Shown: piece by piece, positions 1-7,185 of the stretch
Numbering within the stretch: the first letter of the stretch is position 1
Layout: every line of letters begins with the position of its first letter
Notes under the pieces: generated by a model
Databases searched by the model: none
What the model was told of the DNA's origin: nothing
Seen by the model: the letters and a program-made list of their open reading frames with translations, nothing else
Position numbers and translations under genes: made by a program
Source: Miltoncostaeales bacterium
Lineage (GTDB): Bacteria; Actinomycetota; Thermoleophilia; Miltoncostaeales; Miltoncostaeaceae
Length of the DNA: 64,000 nucleotides
Assembly: GCA_030833665.1 (NCBI GenBank)
Contig: JAURGT010000002.1
Location: 1 to 64,000 of the forward strand
Direction: 5' to 3'

Positions 1-1
1 G

Positions 2-247
2 TACGAGGTCGACGATGCGTCGTCCACGCCGCGCGCCCGCGAGGGCCTGGCAACGCTCTACCTCTGCGAGCGCGGCCACCGCACGCTCTCGATCTGGAGC
101 GAGCCACCCACCACGTGTCACGCGCCCATCTCGGCGCGCGCAGAGTGCGGGCGCCCCGTGTACCACTCCACCGAGCTGCCGGAGCAGGTGCAGAAGGCGC
201 TGAACCCGCTCAAGGCCTCCAAGAAGTCCTCGAAGGGCGGCGGCTGA
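2..247 (+). CDS. Partial CDS (C-terminal end), Cys-containing hypothetical protein, zinc-ribbon-like
   Basis: Frame 2 is open from the window edge to TGA at 245-247: ...LYLCERGHRTLSIWSEPPTTCHAPISARAECGRPVYHSTELPEQVQKALNPLKASKKSSKGGG. Followed by a strong hairpin. Confidence 0.55.
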   Translation, partial: YEVDDASSTPRAREGLATLYLCERGHRTLSIWSEPPTTCHAPISARAECGRPVYHSTELPEQVQKALNPLKASKKSSKGGG

Positions 248-281
248 GCCGGCACCCCGCTGGGGTACCGATGGATCATGC

Positions 282-305
282 GAGGGGCGCCGGGAGGCGC
301 CCCTC
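282..305. terminator. Perfect 10-bp hairpin between convergent genes
   Basis: GAGGGGCGCC-GGGA-GGCGCCCCTC followed by gtgctttcc; lies between a + gene end (247) and a - gene end (326). Confidence 0.65.
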
Positions 306-325
306 GTGCTTTCCTCGCCCGGTGG

Positions 326-2119
326 CTAGGCGGCCGTCATCTCCTCTGCGCGCTCCACCATGCGCTCCATCTCGCGGAAGCCGGGATCCCAGCACGAAGG
401 GTCGGCGAGGTCGACGCCCAGCGGGCGCAGAAGATCACCCGGCTCGGCGGATCCGCCCGCGGCCAGGAACTCGAGGTAGCGCGGCACGAAGTCGTCGCCA
501 TCCTCGCGGTAGCGCGCGTAGAGCGCCAGCGTGACGAGGTGCGCGAACACGTAGGCGTATGTGTAGAACCGCGTGGAGATGAAGTGCGGGATGTACGACC
601 AGCCGAGGCGGTAGCCATCCGGCAGCTCCACTGCGTCGCCGTAGTAGGCGGCGTTACGGGCCACCCAGATCTCCGAGAGGCGGTCGTCTGTGAGGGTGGT
701 CCCCTCAGCGCGCATGCGGTAGGCATCCTGTTCGTACCGCGCCAGCACGGTCTGGCGGAAGACCGTCGCGAAGGATCCCTCGACGCGCTCGCAGACCAGC
801 GCGGTGCGCGTGGCCTCGTCCTCCTCCGTGGCCATGAGGTGGTCGAAGGTGATGATCTCGGCAAACGTGGAGGGCACCTCTGCCAGCGCGAGGCCCGTGT
901 GGTACGAGAGCGCTGTCTGGCGCTCTGATGACAGGGTGAAGTGCATTCCGTGCCCGAGCTCGTGCGCGAGGGTCATCACGTCGTCCATGCGGTCCGTGTA
1001 ATTCATGAGCATGAACGGCCGTGCGTCCTGGGCGACGGATGCGCAGAAGGCCCCGCCGCGCTTTCCGCTGCGGGGCTCGGCGTCGATGCGCTCCTCCTCG
1101 AAGAAGCCGTCGGCGATGTCGCCGATGCGCGGCGAGAAGGCGCGGAATGACTGGCCGATGATGCCGCGTGCCTCCGGGAACAGCACCTGCCGCGCCTCGC
1201 CCAGGGGCGCGTACTGGTCGGCCAGGTGCAGCGTGTCGAGCCCGAGCAGGCGGGCCTTCACGCGGAACCATCGCTGCGCGAGGCCATAGTGCACCTCGAC
1301 CGACGACATCATCGACTCGATCGCAGGGCCCGGAACCTCGTTGCGCAGGTGGGTCGGGTCCATCGGGTCGTCATAGTCGCGAAGGCGGTCCATCGCCAGG
1401 CGGTCACCGACGAGGGTGTCGTAGCAGTGCGCGAGGGTGGGCGAATGCGGCCCGAGGGCCTCGTAGAGGGTGTCGAGGGCTCGGAAGCGGATGTCGCGGT
1501 CGGGGTTGCGCACGCAGGCAAGCAGCCGGTCGATCGTGTGCGGCTCCATGCCGTCGCCGGAATCGAAGTCGGCCTCGAGCGTTGAGGTGATGCGCCCGAA
1601 CAGGGTCTGCCACGCGCTCGCGGCGGCGGGGCTGCGCTCGCCCAGCATGCGCTCCTCGGGCTCGGTGAGCGTGTGGCGCTTGAAGCGCCGGGCCGACAGC
1701 AGGTGATGGCGATCTGAGGCCACCTCGGGGGCGTTCGCGAGTTGTTCGGCGACGTCCTCGTCGAGGTCGAGCCATTCGAGCTCGAAGAAGCGCAGGGCGT
1801 TGGAGGCCTCCACCATGGAGCGCTCCATGAGCGAGTTGAGGTCCTGGTTCTCGGCGTCGGTCACGTCCACCGACTCGCGCAGCGAGGCGTACGAGTAGAG
1901 GCGCCCGATCTCGTTCTCGATGCGCGCCATCTCGGCGAGCGCCTCGGCCAGGGCGGTGCCGTCCATGGTGGCCAGTGCGCCGCGGTACCGGGCCTCGAAG
2001 GCCCGGCAGTCATCAAGCGCCTTCGCGAGGCGATCGCGGCAGTCGTCGGCGGATGCGCAGAGGGGGGAGAGGTCCCAGCGGACGCCCTCGGCGCGTGGTG
2101 CGGAATCGGTCGTCGTCAT
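326..2119 (-). CDS. pepF: M3 family oligoendopeptidase F-like metallopeptidase
   Basis: 597 aa with the M3 motif LAHELGHGMHF (HExxH) and C-terminal YIPHFISTRFYTYAYVFAHL. Confidence 0.9.
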   Translation of the reverse strand: MTTTDSAPRAEGVRWDLSPLCASADDCRDRLAKALDDCRAFEARYRGALATMDGTALAEALAEMARIENEIGRLYSYASLRESVDVTDAENQDLNSLMERSMVEASNALRFFELEWLDLDEDVAEQLANAPEVASDRHHLLSARRFKRHTLTEPEERMLGERSPAAASAWQTLFGRITSTLEADFDSGDGMEPHTIDRLLACVRNPDRDIRFRALDTLYEALGPHSPTLAHCYDTLVGDRLAMDRLRDYDDPMDPTHLRNEVPGPAIESMMSSVEVHYGLAQRWFRVKARLLGLDTLHLADQYAPLGEARQVLFPEARGIIGQSFRAFSPRIGDIADGFFEEERIDAEPRSGKRGGAFCASVAQDARPFMLMNYTDRMDDVMTLAHELGHGMHFTLSSERQTALSYHTGLALAEVPSTFAEIITFDHLMATEEDEATRTALVCERVEGSFATVFRQTVLARYEQDAYRMRAEGTTLTDDRLSEIWVARNAAYYGDAVELPDGYRLGWSYIPHFISTRFYTYAYVFAHLVTLALYARYREDGDDFVPRYLEFLAAGGSAEPGDLLRPLGVDLADPSCWDPGFREMERMVERAEEMTAA

Positions 2120-2129
2120 GGCGGTGACG

Positions 2130-2966
2130 TTAGCCCAGCGCCGCCACGAGCAGGCGGTCGACCGTATCCTCCGGAAGCGCTGGATGGCCCGTGGAGCCGG
2201 GGTGGTGCGGGCTGGTGGGCCGGTGGTAGTCGGAGCCCCCGGATGGGATCAGTCCGTACTTGCGCGCAAGCGCCCCGTAGGTGGCGTACTGGTCGGGCGA
2301 GTGCTCCGGCCGATGCACCTCGATGCCGGCGAGTCCTGCCCGGGCCAGGCGGCCCACGAACGGGTCGAGGTGAGCGTCGTCGAGCTTGAGCGTGTACGGG
2401 TGTGCCAGCACCGGGGCGCCGCCCGATTCGCGCACCAGCGTGATGCCCTCCTCAACGTCGAGCCCGTCAGACCCCACGTAGGCGGGCCTGCCGTCGCCGA
2501 GGTAGAGGTCGAAGGCCTCCTTGCGCTCGGTCACGTGGCCTGCGCGCATCAGCGCCTCGGCGATGTGGGGCCGCCCGAGCGGCGCTCCCGCGGCCCCGTC
2601 GAGGACGTCCTGCCAGTCGAGCCCCACGCCCAGATCGTTGAGCCGGTCCACCATCTCGTGGGCCCGCTCGATGCGCTTGTCGCCGAACCCCGCGATCAGG
2701 CCCGACAGGGGCTCCGGGGCCTCGTCCGGGAAGTACCCGAGCAGGTGCATGCTGCCGTGGGCCACCTTGATCGACAGCTCGATGCCCGGGATCACCGTGA
2801 CCCCGATCGCGCGTCCCGCGGCCGCGGCCTCGGCGACCCCTGCCATGGTGTCGTGGTCGGTGATCGCCAGCACGTCCACGCCGCGCTCCGCCGCGTACTC
2901 CACGAGCTCGACCGGGTCGTGGGACCCATCGGACCGATTCGTGTGCATGTGGAGGTCGTGCGCCAT
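2130..2966 (-). CDS. PHP domain metal-dependent phosphoesterase
   Basis: MAHDLHMHTNRSDGSHDPVELVEYAAERGVDVLAITDHDT, typical PHP motifs. ATG at 2966 preferred over the longer ORF start. Confidence 0.88.
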   Translation of the reverse strand: MAHDLHMHTNRSDGSHDPVELVEYAAERGVDVLAITDHDTMAGVAEAAAAGRAIGVTVIPGIELSIKVAHGSMHLLGYFPDEAPEPLSGLIAGFGDKRIERAHEMVDRLNDLGVGLDWQDVLDGAAGAPLGRPHIAEALMRAGHVTERKEAFDLYLGDGRPAYVGSDGLDVEEGITLVRESGGAPVLAHPYTLKLDDAHLDPFVGRLARAGLAGIEVHRPEHSPDQYATYGALARKYGLIPSGGSDYHRPTSPHHPGSTGHPALPEDTVDRLLVAALG

Positions 2967-2975
2967 TGGCGTTCG

Positions 2976-2985
2976 ACGGTACCAT
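2976..2985. promoter_or_regulatory. Overlapping bidirectional -10 elements (PHP gene / SUI1 gene)
   Basis: GACGGTACCATCG: + strand TACCAT (2980-2985), - strand TACCGT (2976-2981); starts lie 10 nt and 9 nt away. Confidence 0.5.
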
Positions 2986-2995
2986 CGCCCCCGCA

Positions 2996-3355
2996 ATGGG
3001 ACGCATTCGACGGGATATCGGCGGCAACGCCCGCGCGGTCTACTCGAGCGAGTCGGGCCGCATCGACGCGGACGCGGCCGCGGAGGGCGGCGGCACGCAG
3101 GGCGCTCCCTCCCCGGGCAGCCCCGACGGCATCGTTCGCGTGTCGCGCACGAAGGCCGGGCGCAAGGGGAAGACGGTCACCCTCGTGACGGGCCTGCCGC
3201 CCGCCGACCTCGCATCGACCGCCAGTGAGCTCAAGCGCCTGTGTGGCTCCGGCGGGGCCGTGAAGGACGGCGTCGTGGAGGTGCAGGGCGACCACCGGGA
3301 CAAGGTGGCGGCCCACCTGGGCGCGCGGTTCCGGGTGAAGATCGCGGGCGGGTAG
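2996..3355 (+). CDS. SUI1/eIF1-family translation initiation factor (YciH-like)
   Basis: GIVRVSRTKAGRKGKTVTLVTGLPPADLASTASELKRLCGSGGAVKDGVVEVQGDHRDKVAAHLGARFRVKIAGG matches the SUI1 fold pattern. Confidence 0.9.
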   Translation: MGRIRRDIGGNARAVYSSESGRIDADAAAEGGGTQGAPSPGSPDGIVRVSRTKAGRKGKTVTLVTGLPPADLASTASELKRLCGSGGAVKDGVVEVQGDHRDKVAAHLGARFRVKIAGG

Positions 3356-3366
3356 CCCGCCGGTCG

Positions 3367-4914
3367 CTAGGCCCGCTCCACGGCCAGGTGGCGGCCCGTG
3401 GCCTTCTTGAATACCTCGGCCTCCTGCCGGGCCGACCACATGGCCACGTCCACATCGCCGTGCGCCTTCAGCCAGAGGGTCACCCGGTCGCCCGATAGCG
3501 CGCAGTCGATGCCCGTGATCGCCCGCGCGCGTCCCACCTCCAACTGCTCGGCGATGCGCAGGAATGCGGCGAGCCGGAGGATGCGTTCCTCGTCGCGGCT
3601 CTTCAGGAGTGCGCCCAGTGACCCCGGTGACTGGACCTGCTTGCGGTGGCCGCGCACGAGCTGGGCGATGATCACCAGCTCGCGGTGGCGGAACCCCGGG
3701 AGCCCTGCATTGAGGACCAGGTAATGGCCGTGCTTGTGGTGGTCGTTGTAGTCCACGAGCGTGCCGACGTCGTGCAGCATGGCGCCGGCCCACAGCCACT
3801 CGCGCTCGCGCGGGTCGCCGTCATGCACTCCCAGGCGCGCGAGCCCGTCGAAGATCTCGAGCGCCAGCCGCGCCACCTGCTCGCAGTGCGGGCGGTCGTA
3901 GCCGTACACCTCGGCGAGGTCGCGCACGCTCGTGGTGCGCACGTCATCCACGAGTGGCGGGTCGGCGGGCGCCAGGTAGCCCTCCCAGAACACGCCCCAC
4001 CGCAGTCCCTCCGCGCATACCTCTACGCGGTCCACCTCGGCGGCCTGCATGAGTGCGTCCACGACCACGGCCCCCGCCAGCATGATGTCGGCGCGATCGG
4101 CCTTGAGCCCGGGGATGCGCTTGCGCTCGCGACGGGGCAGAGAGGTCATCCGCTCGATCAGCTCGCGCAGGGCATCCCTGCCGAGGAGGAAGCCGTGCAC
4201 CTCGCCGAGCGGATACGACTCGGCCTTCTGCGCCATCGCGGCGAGCGTGCGCACGGCGCCGCCCATCGCCACGAGGCGATTCGCTCGTGCGATCCACGGC
4301 TCGAGGTGGAACACGTCGAGCGCATGGCGCCTGACGGCCCGGACGTCCTCCTTGGTCTGCACGCTCTCCGACATGAATGCGTCGGTCATGCGCACTGCGC
4401 CGAGGGGGTGGCTTACCGAGCGCGCGAGCAGGCGATCCTCCACGAGGCCCACCTGGATGCTCCCGCCGCCGAGCTCGGCCACCAGCCCGTCGGTGAGGGT
4501 GGTGCCATTGACCGCACCGAGGTAGCCGTAGCGCGCCTCCTCCTGGCCGGAAACCACCCGGGCCGGGAGCCCCGCGTCGATGATGGCCTGGAGCACCTCG
4601 TCGCCGTTGGGGGCGTCGCGAATGGCGCTCGTGGCCACGGCGCGGACCTCGTCGATCTCGGACCCCCCGCAGAAGCCGGCGAACAGGCGCGCGACGCGCG
4701 CCGCGCGCTCCACGGCGTCCGGCGCGATGGGGTCCCCCGGCGGGGTGCCCTCGGTGAGGCGGACGACCTCGCGCACCTCGTCCACCAGTCGGAAGGGGCC
4801 GCCGGGGCGGTACTCGAACACCACGAGCCGGAATGTGTTCGACCCGAGATCGACTACTGCCAGGCGACGCGAGCCGGCCGTCGCGCCATTCGTGCGCGCT
4901 ACCCTAGATCCCAT
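3367..4914 (-). CDS. ppx: Ppx/GppA family exopolyphosphatase / guanosine pentaphosphatase with C-terminal HD-type domain
   Basis: LAVVDLGSNTFRLVVFEY, ELGGGSIQ, MLHDVGTLVDYNDHHKHGHYL. Confidence 0.9.
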   Translation of the reverse strand: MGSRVARTNGATAGSRRLAVVDLGSNTFRLVVFEYRPGGPFRLVDEVREVVRLTEGTPPGDPIAPDAVERAARVARLFAGFCGGSEIDEVRAVATSAIRDAPNGDEVLQAIIDAGLPARVVSGQEEARYGYLGAVNGTTLTDGLVAELGGGSIQVGLVEDRLLARSVSHPLGAVRMTDAFMSESVQTKEDVRAVRRHALDVFHLEPWIARANRLVAMGGAVRTLAAMAQKAESYPLGEVHGFLLGRDALRELIERMTSLPRRERKRIPGLKADRADIMLAGAVVVDALMQAAEVDRVEVCAEGLRWGVFWEGYLAPADPPLVDDVRTTSVRDLAEVYGYDRPHCEQVARLALEIFDGLARLGVHDGDPREREWLWAGAMLHDVGTLVDYNDHHKHGHYLVLNAGLPGFRHRELVIIAQLVRGHRKQVQSPGSLGALLKSRDEERILRLAAFLRIAEQLEVGRARAITGIDCALSGDRVTLWLKAHGDVDVAMWSARQEAEVFKKATGRHLAVERA

Positions 4915-5629
4915 GTCGACCGGCCCTCTCGAACCCCCGACCGTTGGAGAATCGAGCGAGGCGCTGGCACCCATCGCACCGCGCCACCTCGCGTGGCCGG
5001 AGCACTTCGACGCGGGCGACGACGTCGAGCATGCCTGGGCGACGGCGCTCGCCACGCTGCCCGCCGCTGACCGGGCCATCGTGCTGCGCGCTGACGCATT
5101 CGAGCGCGAGCGGCATGTGGGCCAGACCCGCCGCGGCAGCGAGACCCCCTACTGGCTCCATCCCGTGCGGGTGGCCATGGGCCTCATGCGCTGGGGAGTG
5201 ACCGACCGCGACGTGCTCGCCGCCGCGCTGCTCCATGACGTGGTGGAGGACACCATCACCACGCCCGAGGAGATCCGCAGCGCCTTCGGCGCCCGCACCG
5301 AGGATCTCGTGGTGTGGCTCACGGCACCCGACGCGCGGGTGGCGGGGGATGCCGTGCGCGATTACTACCGTCGGCTTCTCGAGCAGGGGCCCCCTGATGC
5401 GCACCTCCTCAAGATCGCAGATCGTTCGGACAACCTTCGCAGCATCCAGGCCCTCGTTATGCGCACGGGTGATCGCCACCGGCGCTGGGCAGGCACCTAC
5501 CTGCATCGCACCCAGTGGCAGGTGCTCCCGCTCGCTGCCGAGGCCCCGTCGCCGGCCCGCGTGGCGCTTGTCACGGCGATGGCTGATCTTGCGCCTCTGG
5601 TGGAGCCGCGCGGCTTCACCGAGCCCTAA
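4913..5629 (+). CDS. Stand-alone RelA/SpoT-type HD hydrolase (SAH/MESH1-like)
   Basis: TPYWLHPVRVAMGLMRWGVTDRDVLAAALLHDVVEDTITTPEEIRSAFG and KIADRSDNL; no synthetase domain. Confidence 0.8.
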   Translation: MSTGPLEPPTVGESSEALAPIAPRHLAWPEHFDAGDDVEHAWATALATLPAADRAIVLRADAFERERHVGQTRRGSETPYWLHPVRVAMGLMRWGVTDRDVLAAALLHDVVEDTITTPEEIRSAFGARTEDLVVWLTAPDARVAGDAVRDYYRRLLEQGPPDAHLLKIADRSDNLRSIQALVMRTGDRHRRWAGTYLHRTQWQVLPLAAEAPSPARVALVTAMADLAPLVEPRGFTEP

Positions 5630-5714
5630 CAGCACCTCCACACGGCCGTCGCAGGCCCGGGAGTTGGATTCCCCGCAGATGAGGTGGGTTCCAACGCCGG
5701 TACAGGAGGAGATC

Positions 5715-5888
5715 ATGGGCACCGTCATCGACATGAGGAGCGGGGAGGTCGTCGACATGAATCGTGTCGCCGCTCTCCTCGACCGGCTGGAGTGGAGGCT
5801 CGACGAGCCGTGCTCCGTGCCGGGTTGCTCCCACGATGGGGAGTGCTGCGGGTCGGCTGGGGAGCACGAGCTCCCCAGCGCGGCCTAG
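5715..5888 (+). CDS. 57-aa Cys-rich small protein of unknown function
   Basis: Strong SD AGGAGGA about 5 nt upstream of ATG; MGTVIDMRSGEVVDMNRVAALLDRLEWRLDEPCSVPGCSHDGECCGSAGEHELPSAA. Confidence 0.55.
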   Translation: MGTVIDMRSGEVVDMNRVAALLDRLEWRLDEPCSVPGCSHDGECCGSAGEHELPSAA

Positions 5889-5898
5889 ACCTCCTGAA

Positions 5899-5971
5899 GG
5901 TCCGGGGGGCGTCGCGCGCCGGGACAGGGCTCCGTCCCAGGCGCAGGCGCCCCCCGAGGCATTTCCGGACC
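5899..5971. terminator. Multi-stem inverted repeat between convergent genes
   Basis: Nested stems ggtcc/ggacc, ggggggcg/cgcccccc and gcgccgggac/gtccc(a)ggcgc. Confidence 0.5.
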
Positions 5972-5977
5972 CGGTCG

Positions 5978-7165
5978 TTAGTGGCCGGGTAGCTGGATCT
6001 CGGCCAGGTAGGGCGGGCCGGCAAGCGGCGCGAGGCCGAGGCGGCCCGCCGCGAGATCGATAAGGGCATCGCCGGCGACCTGGCGGCGCCAACCGTGCCC
6101 CAGAGAGAGCCCCTCGAGCTGATCGTCCAAGAGCACGGCGGCGAGGAAGGCGTCGACGTCGTCGCGCGTGGCCACGAGGGTGGGCGCGAGCTCCACTGCC
6201 GCCGATCGGGCGGTGAGGAGGATCTGCGCGAGCGGGGTGAGCGTGTCGAGGCGCGCCTGCACCTGGGCGGGCGGCGGCGGCCCGAGCGCGATCGGCGGGT
6301 CGCCTGCCGCTTCATCCATGGCGGCGATGAGCCCCTGGGCCTCGCGCTCGCGCATGGCGGAGGGCACCCCGCGCTCATCGAGCAGCGCCCCGGGGCTCTT
6401 CGGGCGTCGCCGCGCGATCTCGAGGAGCGTGCGATCGGGCAGCAGCCACCCGACGGGGCGGTCACGGCGGCGGGCCTCCGTCTCGCGCCAGGCCGCGGCC
6501 CGGCGCAGCACCGCGCGCTCGGCCGGCTGCAGGCGGCCTTGGCCCTTCACCTTGCGCCAGGCCGCGAATGGGTCGGGTGCCACGCGCGCGGCCGGTCCGT
6601 AGCGGCGCTCGTGCTCCTCGAGCACCCACTCCGTGCGTCCGAGTTCGGCGGCGCGGCGCATCAGTTCGTCCACCATGGGGAAGAGGTGGGCGACATCGGT
6701 GGCGGCGTACTCCAGCTGAGCCTTCGTCAGCGGTCGCCTCGACCAGTCGGAGTAGCCCTCGGTCTTGGGCACGCGCACGTCGAGGACGCGCTGCAGCAAT
6801 GCCCCGAGGCTCTGCCCGGCGCCAAGGCCCACGAACCCCGCAGTCAGCTGGGTGTCGAGCAGGTTCGACGGGCGCACGTCGAACCCGAGCGCGAAGAGCG
6901 TGAGGTCGGCGCTCGGCGCGTGCATCACCACCTCCACCGCCGGATCGGCCAGCAGGGCGGCGATGTCGTCGAGCGCGCCGCCTTCGATCGGGTCGATGAG
7001 CGCGATCTCGTCCGGGGTGGCCACCTGCGCAAGGCAGGGGATGGGCGCATAGGTGCGCTCCCAGAGGAACTCCACGTCAAGGGCCATGCGCCCGTGGGCG
7101 CGGACGCGCTCTGCGAGGCTGGAGACCTCGTCGGTCGCCACGAGGATGTTCGTACGATCGCTCAC
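5978..7165 (-). CDS. rnd: Ribonuclease D / HRDC-domain 3'-5' exonuclease
   Basis: MALDVEFLWERTYAPIPCLAQVATPDEIALIDP, DTQLTAGFVGLGAGQSLGALL, YAATDVAHLFPMVDEL. GTG at 7165 preferred because of its adjacent -10; ORF open to 7177. Confidence 0.88.
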   Translation of the reverse strand: MSDRTNILVATDEVSSLAERVRAHGRMALDVEFLWERTYAPIPCLAQVATPDEIALIDPIEGGALDDIAALLADPAVEVVMHAPSADLTLFALGFDVRPSNLLDTQLTAGFVGLGAGQSLGALLQRVLDVRVPKTEGYSDWSRRPLTKAQLEYAATDVAHLFPMVDELMRRAAELGRTEWVLEEHERRYGPAARVAPDPFAAWRKVKGQGRLQPAERAVLRRAAAWRETEARRRDRPVGWLLPDRTLLEIARRRPKSPGALLDERGVPSAMREREAQGLIAAMDEAAGDPPIALGPPPPAQVQARLDTLTPLAQILLTARSAAVELAPTLVATRDDVDAFLAAVLLDDQLEGLSLGHGWRRQVAGDALIDLAAGRLGLAPLAGPPYLAEIQLPGH

Positions 7166-7171
7166 AACACC

Positions 7172-7179
7172 TAACATTA
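7172..7179. promoter_or_regulatory. Overlapping bidirectional -10 elements (rnd / ABC-F)
   Basis: CCTAACATTAGG: + TAACAT (7172-7177), - TAATGT (7174-7179); both starts exactly 8 nt away. Confidence 0.5.
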
Positions 7180-7185
7180 GGCGTA

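Noticed and set aside
5655-5700. Possible tRNA T-arm-like sequence gtgggttccaacgcc
   Set aside because: No matching acceptor, D-arm or anticodon stem could be folded; treated as a leader inverted repeat instead.
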